64,000 nucleotides of DNA, from assembly GCA_902168185.1 (NCBI GenBank), contig CABHOV010000042.1, positions 1 to 64,000 of the forward strand, written 5' to 3'. The notes below the pieces were generated by a model. That model saw only the letters and a list, made by a program, of their open reading frames with translations, made no database searches and was not told the DNA's origin. Made by a program: the position numbers and the translations under genes. Every line of letters starts with the position of its first letter. Position 1 is the first letter of the stretch. Positions 18,252 to 28,200 of this stretch are shown piece by piece. The DNA is from an uncultured Bacteroides sp. Its GTDB lineage: Bacteria > Bacteroidota > Bacteroidia > Cytophagales > Cyclobacteriaceae.

Positions 18252-19862
18252 CTATTGATCCCACCATACTTTTGAACTCCATGTATCACCACCTGTCAAG
18301 GCATCAACAGCAATTCTATAGTTTACTCCGTTGAGAGTAGCTTCTGTTGTTGGATATGGTTGTCTGCGGGGAATTACACCGCCTGAAAAATTGCTGGTAT
18401 ATACCACGGGTGTCAACACTGGATAGCCAGATCTTTTCCAATTGTTCCACGCATCGGTGAAGTTCAATTGTGAACCAGCAGTAGCCCAATATTGCTCGTT
18501 AATCATTTTCAATGAATTATCAGTTGTAGATACATCCAATGGACTTGCTGCAGCGAAAGCAGTAGCAGTAGCAGTACTAATCGTAGCATCTGCACCGAAT
18601 GGAGCCAGCGACAATAAGGCTCCAGCCACTCCGTTGCTATAGTGTGTTGCAGCGGTAGCACCAACACTAAAGCCCCTTACAGCAGCTTCAGCAAGTAATA
18701 ATTCTGTCTGTGCATAGGTGAGGATAAATACAGGTCCATTCAGGTTTCCATAGATCGTTGTCTTTGGTCTTGAATATTTACCTATAGGAGTAAAATTATC
18801 ACCTGTGCCTGTACCTCCGGGATAACCTGGAGAAGTTGATATATCTGTACTACCGCCATTAAGATCATAACCGTTCGGCAAACCCACTTGTATATCGGGG
18901 TCTGAATCGCCTGCAAGGCCTACTGTTTGATTCGCAGTTAATCCAGCTTGTGAAACCTCGGCTATAACACCCAGGCGAGGGTCTTCATTGACAGATAAGT
19001 AATCAATGAATGTCTTGCTCCATCTTAACTGATAAAAATCAGCAGCTGTTGTGATATCACGCGCATAATCATTTCTATATCCATTGGCGTTATCGCAAAC
19101 TATATAGGCATCATCGGCTGCACTTGCAAATGTACCACCAGCAGATGCTTTTTCTGCGTAGGTTTTAGCAGTTGCTAAGTCTGCCTTTGTAAGACGCATA
19201 GCCATACGAAGCATTAATGAATAACCAAACTTTTTCCACTTTGCGATATTACCAGCATAGATAAGATCAGCAGAAGGTATAGCTTTAGTCTCATCCAAAC
19301 TACTGATAGCAGCATCCAGATCAGTCAAAAGTGCTGTGTAAAGTTCCTGCTGAGTGTCATACACTGGAAGTGTTGTACCTGATTTCGCCAACAACGCTTC
19401 AGAGTAAGGACAATCGCCATACATATCAGTTATATACTGGATATTGAGCACGATCATTATCCTACCAATAGCATTAACATTTATCAAGTTTGCATCTTCA
19501 CTGGTAAGATTTACCATTTCCTTAGCAAGACTTGCTGATCTATAGCAGCTATTCCAGCTTCTTCCCATATAGTCATTGGTACTACCGGATGCCACATATT
19601 TATCCATGTTCGTATAGTAATTAGCTCCACCGGAAGAAGTAGATGCCCAGATCTGAACCCATCCACTCTGAAAAAGTGTAGGTCCGTTGTATCCCATGGT
19701 ACCATCGAGGTAATTCCACTCGCTTGTTGATAAAAAGTAATTTGCATCAAAATTAGCGGGCGAAGATTTTGTAGGATCTGTATTCAGTTCATCAAAATCT
19801 TTGGTACAACTCGCCAGACTTATAGCAAGTGTAAACCCTAAGTATATATAAATTTTTTTCAT
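18252..19862 (-). CDS. SusD/RagB-family nutrient-binding outer-membrane lipoprotein (SusD-like_2 type)
   Basis: This is a 536-residue surface lipoprotein that acts as the lid of its SusC channel and captures substrate. The leader ends in lipobox LASC (Cys19), followed by the usual DFDELNTDPT. TPR-like helices span the first 250 residues (MYGDCPYSEAL, KWKKFGYSLMLRMAMRL), and the C-terminus ends in a GWPVLTP-like block (NWKRSGYPVLTPV...IPRRQPYPTTEATLN) typical of this subfamily. It lies 109 bp downstream of its susC partner. The ligand cannot be deduced; the only linked enzyme is the haloperoxidase-like protein, so the cargo need not be a classic polysaccharide. Confidence 0.93.
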   Translation of the reverse strand: MKKIYIYLGFTLAISLASCTKDFDELNTDPTKSSPANFDANYFLSTSEWNYLDGTMGYNGPTLFQSGWVQIWASTSSGGANYYTNMDKYVASGSTNDYMGRSWNSCYRSASLAKEMVNLTSEDANLINVNAIGRIMIVLNIQYITDMYGDCPYSEALLAKSGTTLPVYDTQQELYTALLTDLDAAISSLDETKAIPSADLIYAGNIAKWKKFGYSLMLRMAMRLTKADLATAKTYAEKASAGGTFASAADDAYIVCDNANGYRNDYARDITTAADFYQLRWSKTFIDYLSVNEDPRLGVIAEVSQAGLTANQTVGLAGDSDPDIQVGLPNGYDLNGGSTDISTSPGYPGGTGTGDNFTPIGKYSRPKTTIYGNLNGPVFILTYAQTELLLAEAAVRGFSVGATAATHYSNGVAGALLSLAPFGADATISTATATAFAAASPLDVSTTDNSLKMINEQYWATAGSQLNFTDAWNNWKRSGYPVLTPVVYTSNFSGGVIPRRQPYPTTEATLNGVNYRIAVDALTGGDTWSSKVWWDQ

Positions 19863-19971
19863 CTGTTTATTTTTTTACCTCTGCGTTTCGTTTGCATAGA
19901 AAGAAACATCAAAGTCTATTATTTAAATTGTTTCATTACAGGTAGCGAATAATTACTCGCCTTTCTGTTGA

Positions 19972-22900
19972 TTATTTAAACTTAAAATTCAGGTTTACAC
20001 CATACGAACGAGTTGATGGTAAACTTGTACCCTCGATTCCATAATATCTAACGTTGGAACCGAAACTAGCCTCTGGATCAATGTTGTCTGCTTTTCTCAT
20101 CAAAAAGCCAAGGTTACGCGCAACAAATGATACCTGAACAGCACGCAAAACAGGAACGCGTTCAAATACAGATGCAGGAACTGTATAGCCAAGAGTGACC
20201 TGACGCAGTTTAATGAAATCACCATCTACAACACTTGAAGAAGTGATCCGCTGAGCCACTGTTCTATAGTAATCCTGAGGAGTTGCTGTTGTTGTATTTG
20301 CGGCTCCGCTTTCCAATACTCCGGTTGTTATACCATCTTCTCTTCCGGTAAGGGTCATCTTATTGAGTCCTCTCAGGATAGAGTAATATTCAGTAGCAGA
20401 AAGAACTTTGTTACCAAAATTATAGTCAATCAGGAAAGAGAAACTTACAGATTTATAGCTAAACTCATTGGTAATACCGCCATATACTTTAGGCAAAACG
20501 CTCCCCATCTTTACCAATTCTCCTTGTACAGGAAGTCCGGAAGCATCAACAATAATATCACCGTTAGCACTTCGCTTATAATCATAAGCGAGTATCTGAG
20601 GACCTGCAGAACCTTTAATATAGGCAGTTACTGCATTACCAAGCGTTCCACGGTTGCTGCCCAAATTTTGGTTTTTACCTTCTGGATCTGTTTCAAGTAT
20701 AGTGTTTTTTACAGTCGTGATGTTTGCTGTTATATTCCAGGCAAGTGAATTGGTTTTGATTGGCGTACCCGTCAATTGGATCTCGAGTCCTGTATTTTTA
20801 GTTGAACCTGTTCCGACTAAACCACTCGTATACCCTGAAGCTGAACTAAATGAAGCAGGCATGATCTCGTTCTTTGTTTGACGGGTATACCATGATATAT
20901 CTAATCCTAACCTGTTTTGAAAGAACTTGATGTCCGTACCAAACTCCACTTCTGTTACTGTAAACGGTTTTAAAGAAACGTTTGGAAGATCTGTACTAAA
21001 AGAACCAGTAGGAGTACCGTTGAATGCGCTTCCCAACGAATAATATACAGCTGTTTTATAAGGTTCGCCAGGCTCACCGCTGGTTTTGGCCCACGATGCA
21101 CGCAATTTACCAAAACTAATGCTCGGTATATTTACCAGTTCTGAGAAAATAAAACCAGCAGAAACCGAAGGCGTGAATACCTCATTGTTTCCTGATGGCA
21201 ATGTAGAATATTTATCATACCTGCCGGTAGTAGTTAATGTAAGGAAGTTCTTATACTCCAGGTCTGCTGAGTAGTATGCAGAATGTACTTCGGATTGCGA
21301 GAATTTATAATTATCTGAAGGGTTTGTGTTTACATTTAAAACATTGCTCAACGTATATAGGTACGGAAGGACAAAATTACTACCTGCTACACGCTGATAC
21401 TCTGACTTGTTTTTACGAAGGTTGGCTCCTACTAAAGCGTCTAACTTCAGATCGGTTGTCAGATTTTTTGAAACACCTATTAAACCATCCATATTTAATT
21501 CAGTGTTTTGCGCAGAAGACTGTTCCTGCAAGTTACCGTGTTGGCCTGTAGTATATGCCGTTCCCCAAGGCTCTACTTTAAATACGGCGTCGTTTCTCAG
21601 ATCATATCCTATACGACCTTGGGCATATAGCCAGTTGGTAAAATCATAACGTGTCGTGATCGAGGAGATGAAACGATTTCTTCCAACATTGTTTACATAC
21701 TGATTTACTACAAACCATGGATTGGTCGCATATTCATCATCGCCGTAACGAGTTTCAAATCCGGTTGTGGAATTATAGCCCGGCGCAAGTATTCTTTGAT
21801 CTATATTGGTAGCAAGGAACAGTCCGTTGTTAGCATTCATAGGGCCATCACTTAACTGCGGTCTATTTTTAGATTGCTCATCTACATAGTTTGCCATCAG
21901 GTTAACGCTCAACTTATTAGTGACCTTCTGTTCCAAGTTCAGATTTATAGTCTTTCTGTCAAGACCACTATTACGAACAATAGAGTTGTTATCTAAATTA
22001 GAAAGTGACAAACGAAATGAACCACTTTCACTTCCTTTTGATACTGATACCGTATTTGTAAAGGATGATCCTGTTCTATAAAAATTCTTAATATTATTTT
22101 TAGCGGCAGAGTACGCATACTGATTACCATCGAACTGAATCACCTGACTTCCGTCTAACCTTGCTCCCCAACTCATACGAGATGTAGCCTGAGCTTCTGT
22201 CGCATTAGCAGGCTTGGCGCCGTTTAAGCCTTGTCCATATACATACTGGAAATCAGTATAGTCTATAGCTTTATCAGCCATGTAGTTCATGTTATACTCA
22301 ACCGAGAAATCGCCTTTCTTTCCCTTTTTTGTAGTTATGATAATGACACCATTTGAAGCTCTCGCACCATATAGCGCAGAAGCCGACTGACCTTTTAAAA
22401 CGGTCATCGTCTCGATATCATCAGGGTTCAGGTTTCCTATCCCATCTCCGTTATCTGATCCGCCCCACTCACCTGCATTTCCTCTCTGTGTATTATCCAT
22501 CGGTACACCATTGATTACAAATAATGGAGAACCACCGCTGTTCATACTAGGCATACCACGAAGAAGTATCTTCGCAGTACCACCAGGTCCACTGCTTGTG
22601 CCTTTAACATTTAAACCAGCCACACGTCCCTCTAATGACAATGCTACGTTGGTCTCTCTGGCTTTATTAAGTTGCTCGCCATTTACTGTAGATATAGAGT
22701 ATCCTACTTTGGCGGCTTCCTTTGTAATGCCCAATGCCGTAACCACAATTTCTCCGAGCTGTGTAGCATCTTCAATGAGAACGACATCTACGGTAGTTTG
22801 ATTACCGGTTGGTACTTCCTGACTTGTATATCCGATGAACGAAAATATTACAACTGCATTTTCACCCGCATTAATAGTATACTTACCATCCGCATCGGTA

Positions 22901-23079
22901 GAAGTTCCAATGGATGTTCCCTTCACTATAACATTTACTCCCGGTAATGGAGAACCATCGCCTTTCGAAGTAACTGTACCACTTATTGTTCCACTCTGAC
23001 TTCGCGCTGCATACGCAAAACAGAAACATAAGGCAAAAGCCAACACGGTCTTTACCCTTTTTCGTAGATGTTTCATCAT
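19972..23079 (-). CDS. SusC/RagA-family TonB-linked outer-membrane transporter (no STN domain)
   Basis: This is a 1035-residue TonB-dependent transporter. Domains in order are a signal peptide (about 1-27), a carboxypeptidase-regulatory-like beta-sandwich (about 30-110, GTVTSKGDGSPLPGVNV), a plug domain (about 115-240, VNPDD-like LNPDDIETMTVLKGQSASALYG) and a 22-strand type beta-barrel to the C-terminal NLNFKFK. It lacks the N-terminal STN signalling domain found in the other three SusC proteins here, and no FecR or sigma gene precedes it. It is therefore probably not controlled by trans-envelope sigma signalling. The upstream 534 bp hold no convincing gene and include a tandem palindrome. 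It imports an unknown ligand together with the downstream SusD-like protein. Confidence 0.95.
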   Translation of the reverse strand: MMKHLRKRVKTVLAFALCFCFAYAARSQSGTISGTVTSKGDGSPLPGVNVIVKGTSIGTSTDADGKYTINAGENAVVIFSFIGYTSQEVPTGNQTTVDVVLIEDATQLGEIVVTALGITKEAAKVGYSISTVNGEQLNKARETNVALSLEGRVAGLNVKGTSSGPGGTAKILLRGMPSMNSGGSPLFVINGVPMDNTQRGNAGEWGGSDNGDGIGNLNPDDIETMTVLKGQSASALYGARASNGVIIITTKKGKKGDFSVEYNMNYMADKAIDYTDFQYVYGQGLNGAKPANATEAQATSRMSWGARLDGSQVIQFDGNQYAYSAAKNNIKNFYRTGSSFTNTVSVSKGSESGSFRLSLSNLDNNSIVRNSGLDRKTINLNLEQKVTNKLSVNLMANYVDEQSKNRPQLSDGPMNANNGLFLATNIDQRILAPGYNSTTGFETRYGDDEYATNPWFVVNQYVNNVGRNRFISSITTRYDFTNWLYAQGRIGYDLRNDAVFKVEPWGTAYTTGQHGNLQEQSSAQNTELNMDGLIGVSKNLTTDLKLDALVGANLRKNKSEYQRVAGSNFVLPYLYTLSNVLNVNTNPSDNYKFSQSEVHSAYYSADLEYKNFLTLTTTGRYDKYSTLPSGNNEVFTPSVSAGFIFSELVNIPSISFGKLRASWAKTSGEPGEPYKTAVYYSLGSAFNGTPTGSFSTDLPNVSLKPFTVTEVEFGTDIKFFQNRLGLDISWYTRQTKNEIMPASFSSASGYTSGLVGTGSTKNTGLEIQLTGTPIKTNSLAWNITANITTVKNTILETDPEGKNQNLGSNRGTLGNAVTAYIKGSAGPQILAYDYKRSANGDIIVDASGLPVQGELVKMGSVLPKVYGGITNEFSYKSVSFSFLIDYNFGNKVLSATEYYSILRGLNKMTLTGREDGITTGVLESGAANTTTATPQDYYRTVAQRITSSSVVDGDFIKLRQVTLGYTVPASVFERVPVLRAVQVSFVARNLGFLMRKADNIDPEASFGSNVRYYGIEGTSLPSTRSYGVNLNFKFK

Positions 23080-23613
23080 AGATTATTGTATAGTTAAAAA
23101 TTTAGGTTGTTTCCCTGGTAGTATATATTGTATAGTCAATCGAAATGAGTTGCCTGATTGACCCGGTGCGACTTGATCGTGTGTTTTAAATTCAGAATTA
23201 ACCCAAACCAAATCATTAAAAACGTTTTCAAGAGCCTTATGAGCAGATAAGGCTAGTCGCACCAGGGCAATGGCTATAAAATCTTTTCTTTGAATGCAGA
23301 GTGAGAGGAAATAGAGCGCAAAAAAAACACTGGCATGCCGAGTATACTCATATTGAGTACACTCATGATGTTGCTCTGACGGAAAAAAAGTAAATGAATT
23401 ATCGTAGCAATGATCCATTTTGGTGGTTTGCTACTAAACGCGGGCTTAACATGAATCTAATCCGGGCAACCAAAAAATATTTTTGATTTCACATCATGGA
23501 CACATTATAAATAACACAACAACACATTTAACCAAATAATATTTCAGATCAATCTTACCGACGAAAACCACCTAAATGGTATTTATACTCTATTATAAGG
23601 TATAGTTGCATGA
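23080..23613. other. Long intergenic leader of the 19972-23079 susC-like gene
   Basis: These 534 bp lie between the susD-like gene at 23614 and the susC-like start at 23079. A 111-codon minus-strand frame (23083-23418) has no recognisable motif and I treat it as chance. The only structure seen is a tandem pair of GAGTAxACTC palindromes at 23340-23369. No full TAnnTTTG box was found. The length suggests a regulated promoter with a long 5' leader. Confidence 0.5.
23340..23369. repeat. Tandem 15-bp repeat of a GAGTAxACTC palindrome
   Basis: GAGTATACTCATATT is followed immediately by GAGTACACTCATGAT: the same unit twice with three differences. Each copy contains a 10-bp palindrome (perfect in the first, one mismatch in the second). 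Centres are 15 bp apart, about 260 bp upstream of the susC-like start. It looks like a double operator. Confidence 0.45.
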
Positions 23614-25215
23614 CTAATCTACATCCCAAAAGACAGTACCATGCCGGGTATCTTTGGCAGCGACAGCTTCATAATTACTATTAAACGTTTTCTCGTTACC
23701 TGGATATGTAAGTCGGCTTGGTGGCAACTCATAGCCTGTTAAAGGCGAGGAATAAAAATTTATTTCAGGATAATTAGTTCTGCGAAGTTCCGACCAACTT
23801 TGAACGGACTGTAAAAATCCAAAGTGTACCCATTTCTGCGTCCAAATTTTCGCAAGCTTTTCTTCTTGCGTTCCTATATATTGGGCAGATATCTCGTTCG
23901 CTATAAAATTGTCTTTTGCTTCTTGCGATGGCGGCGTGAGCGTTTTACCGGAGCTCTGATTTATAGTATTGAGATAATAATAGAAGTCTATAGATTTCCG
24001 TACTCCAGATGAATATGCTTCTTCGGCATTTCCACCGCCCCACCGCTCATATGCCTCAGCTTTCAAAAAGTCTACTTCAGAAGAAGTCATCACTACGCCT
24101 GGAAGTTTAGCATTATATAAAAATGTGACTGAGTCCAGGATTGCAAATTTATCCAGATTGAGTTGCTGCTCGGTGCGTGATAAGGCAACGGGCATCCCGC
24201 TATATTCAGTGTTAGCCATAAACTGACCATTTAACATTTGACCATATTTATCAAACAATACAGGTATACGCAAATCCCCTGCAGGCTTAAGCACTTCTTC
24301 CAACATATAGTATGGAGCCGGGTAGTTCGTCCAATCTGTAAATGCTAAATGTAAATCGTCAACATAGCTTGTGAGCGGCTGCAAAAGTACATCGTCTTCA
24401 TCAGGGGAGTATAGCGCATCGGCATCACCGATTAATGGATAGGTAGCAGGATCGTTTAACATCGTCTGCACTTCCTGCATCGAACGCGCTTCATTAACAA
24501 ATGATATTCGCATGAGTAACCGCAGACGAAGTGCGTTAGCGTATCGCTGCCATTGCTTCAGATCTCCACTCAAGAGTATATCTTGCTTGGCGAACAAAGC
24601 CTGCGTAACGTTTGACAATGATGCGGAAGAAAAATACGTGGCCGCTTCTTCCAATCCTGCGAGCACAGTGTTATATATCTCAATGTCGCTGTCAAATTTA
24701 GGATAAACAACTTCACCGGTTTTATTGAGCATGCCGGCTTCGCTGAACGGTATATCTCCCCACAGATCAACCATTTGAGCGGTTTGTTCATATAGCACAA
24801 CTTTGGCCGCCTGAACAAATACCTCCATACTCTTTTGCTCATCATCAGATAATGCCGCGTACGCTTTTTCTATCTCCCGATACTGCGCCACTACACCGGC
24901 ACCATTGGCACTGGGTCTGTAAAAGTCATTCCAACGATCAGTTATATAGGCCTCGTTCTGTTGATATACTGACTCACTATTCAAGAAACCCACGGATTGC
25001 GTATATATACCGATATGCCAGTTTATAAACGTACTGACTTCCCAATACATAGGGCGTACCCGATTATTGTTGAGCATCTCGGTAAAGAACTGATCAATGG
25101 AAGCGTCCGTTGTACGATCGGGATTCAAGTAACGATCATCCAATTCATCTTTACAGGCGTTGGATAATGCGCCTACAAAAAGTACTATGAGCAATATGAT
25201 TTTTCCTTTCTTCAC
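23614..25215 (-). CDS. SusD/RagB-family outer-membrane lipoprotein
   Basis: This is a 533-residue substrate-binding lipoprotein. The leader has lipobox LSNAC (Cys21), followed by DELDDRYLNPDRTTD. Helical SusD features include DLWGDIPFSEAG near 155 and LKQWQRYANALRLRLLMR near 220, and the C-terminus has WSELRRTNYPEINFY...LPPSRLTYPGNEK, the ARG/NYP block of the SusD-like_2/_4 group. It lies 9 bp after its susC partner, so the two are co-transcribed. It is the last gene of a FecR-SusC-SusD unit that contains no enzyme; the nearest hydrolase is the divergent GH3. Ligand unknown. Confidence 0.92.
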   Translation of the reverse strand: MKKGKIILLIVLFVGALSNACKDELDDRYLNPDRTTDASIDQFFTEMLNNNRVRPMYWEVSTFINWHIGIYTQSVGFLNSESVYQQNEAYITDRWNDFYRPSANGAGVVAQYREIEKAYAALSDDEQKSMEVFVQAAKVVLYEQTAQMVDLWGDIPFSEAGMLNKTGEVVYPKFDSDIEIYNTVLAGLEEAATYFSSASLSNVTQALFAKQDILLSGDLKQWQRYANALRLRLLMRISFVNEARSMQEVQTMLNDPATYPLIGDADALYSPDEDDVLLQPLTSYVDDLHLAFTDWTNYPAPYYMLEEVLKPAGDLRIPVLFDKYGQMLNGQFMANTEYSGMPVALSRTEQQLNLDKFAILDSVTFLYNAKLPGVVMTSSEVDFLKAEAYERWGGGNAEEAYSSGVRKSIDFYYYLNTINQSSGKTLTPPSQEAKDNFIANEISAQYIGTQEEKLAKIWTQKWVHFGFLQSVQSWSELRRTNYPEINFYSSPLTGYELPPSRLTYPGNEKTFNSNYEAVAAKDTRHGTVFWDVD

Positions 25216-25224
25216 GTTCCTGTT

Positions 25225-28200
25225 TTAAAAACTCATATTCACAGAAAAGCCATAACTTCGTGTGGCTGCGTTGGACCCTTCATCTATACCCTGGTTTAAC
25301 CAGTTTGTACCTATGGTGGATTCCGGATCAAGATTTTCAAGGGTACGCCAGATATAGAACAGATTTCTGCCCACCAATGATACGCGAATGTTTTGAAAAT
25401 ATAGTTTACTTACGAGTGCGGTCGGAAGGTTATAGCTGATCACCGCCTCACGCATTTTTATATAGCTATTGTCATAGATTGCCCCCGCCTCATTCCAGCC
25501 ATTGTTTCCCCAATCATATGTACTCAGATAATAGCTTGGCGCATCAATTACAGTTTCGTTTGGCGCACCATTCTCTGTCACACCTTCCAACACTACACCA
25601 TCATGGTATACATCACTACCATTGGGCGCTACAGCATCACTACCTGGCAAAAGCACTTTCGTGCCGCTATCATCTATATAATATGGCAAACCGCCTCTGG
25701 AAGCGGTCCTGTATTGTAAAGTACTCTCGTACATGCCTGAGCCCATTCCATACTTTAAAGGAGGAGAAATTATTTTTCCTCCCAAACTATAATCCATGGT
25801 CAGATCAAGACTAAAGTTTTTAAAACGAAATGTATTAACAAAACCACCGGTTGCTTTCGGCAGCATATTTCCAGCTTTTACGTAACGTGTCTTATCAATG
25901 ATGTATGCGCCCTTATCGTTGATAATGAATTCGCCAGCATCATTCGTCTTTCTAGGATATACATATATATTTCCAATGGACTGTCCAGGCTCGGCCACTA
26001 CCTGAATGGAACTGCCCTCCAAATCACGAAAAACCAATTTACTGATACCTGAACCAAGTGAATGTACCTTTGAAGTATTCACGGCTACATTAAGTACAGA
26101 ACTCCATCCAAACAATTTTGAATCAAGAGATGCATTAAGTCCCATCTCCCATCCGTTGTTGCGTAGCTCCCCTATATTAGTCAATATCTTGCTGGCTCCG
26201 GTGCTGGTGGGTAAATCCAATTTCAAGATCTGATTTTTGATTCTGCTCGCATAGTATGTAAGATCAATTCCGATTTTATTACCCCAGAGTTTTGTTTCAA
26301 GACCAAACTCAGACTCATACTTATTTTCCGGCTTAATACTATTATTACCATACAAATTACCCTGAGCGGTGGCCGCCACCACAGACCCATTCCTGGTCTG
26401 CAAAGAAGCTAAGTCGTATAGTATATTTGCCTCGTATACCGGAGGCGCATTTCCGACAATACCATACGAAGCACGAAGCTTGGCATACGAAATAAACTGA
26501 GGCAATCTTATAGCCTCTGAAAAGACAAAGCCGCTATTCACGGAGGGATAGAAATAACGATTATTACCAGGCGCGAGTGTAGAAGAATATTCTTGTCTGG
26601 CCGTTGCCTCCAGAAACAAGTAATCTTTATAGTTCACATTTACCAATCCCAAGAAAGCATACTTCAAAATAAGCGACTGTGTTTCGGTTGCTATCTTTGC
26701 TCCATTATAGGAGTTATTCAAACTAAACCAATTCTCTTCAGCCAACCCACCACTGGTCGCGGTCACCTGATCGCGATATTGTTCATCCCGTAATTGAAAA
26801 CCTCCATTCGTTGAAAAAGATAAATCAGGTGAGATCGTCTTTGTATAGGTCAATAATGCATCGGTATAAAATATAGAGTATCGACCGGCTGAAATGCTAT
26901 ACGACCCCGTGCTACTGTTAACATTGAAAGCCGTTGGATATTCGTTATACTCTTTTGACTTGATGGATACATTTGTAAAATCATTACCAACCCTTCCTCT
27001 GAAATAAAAATTCTTAGCAATTTCAAAATTCAATGTAAGACTTGAAATCAATCGGTTTTGATCTTCGTCTTCACTATTACGAAGTTGCCTCCAAAGAAAA
27101 TTCATTACTTCATATCCACGGGGAGTAGTAAAATTCAAGGCTTCCTCCGGATCGCGCTGTGCCTGATCGTAAGGCACCCATTTATACCCTGCCGAAGTTT
27201 TATACTTTGAAAACAGCAGTGACATATCTTCTGCACGACTAAAAAAACCGTCCCAGCTTGAAGTGAGTCTATTGATTTTCAAGGGACGATTGTGCACGCG
27301 GCTATTGGTATAATTCAACACAACATCTGCTGTAAGGCGATCGCTGATCTTGATAAAATTATTCAGATTGAATGTATTTCGCTGGAGCTTACCTCCCACC
27401 TGCACACCTTCATAATCATTGCGCGAATACGATAACCGATAAGCTGATCGCTCAAATTTATTGCTAATAGAGGCATTGAAAATTGAATTATACCCTTGCC
27501 TATAGAAATCTTTATAGTTATTGGGCTGAGGTGAATACGTGCGCATTGTGCCATCCCACCACATCACTTGTTGTCCTTCCATCCTTGGACCAAACTGCGC
27601 ATACGATTCAAATAACGGTCGCTTTGTATCGGCTTCGCCATCATGGTTGAGATCTACCGGAACCCAACCCGAGGCATCTGCTCCCAGCGATATATTCCTG
27701 TCGCGATCGAATCCAGGTCCATATATATTTTGATACCGGGGCGTAAAAGCAACCTGCTCTACACTTGCCGTATAGCCTATATCTACACCTAGCCCGGTTC
27801 TCTTATCGCCTTTTTTTGTTGTGATGACGATCACACCATTAGCAGCATCCGATCCATACAAGGCTGTTGCGCCTGCACCTTTCAATACAGAAACTGTTTC
27901 AATATCTGTCGGATTAATATCCAGTATACCGTTTCCGCGAATGCGGCTATCCGTAAAGTAATCTGTATTATTTATACCGAGCGCACCCTTCTCGTTTCCG
28001 TCACGCATCAAGACGCCATCAATTATATATAAGGGTTGCGCATTGTAGTTGAGAGAATTCAATCCTCGTACCTGAATGGTAACAGCACTGGTCGCTCCAC
28101 CAGGTGCAGTTCTGATTCTTACTCCGGGTGCTTTACCGTATAGCGCAGATACCATATTTGTATTACCGGCCTGGGTAATTTGCGAAGAGCCAATGGTACT

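Noticed and set aside
23083-23418. 111-codon minus-strand frame just upstream of the susC-like gene
   Set aside because: No family motif, leader or domain; odd composition rich in His, Cys and Phe; it spans the tandem palindrome and fits better as a promoter leader.
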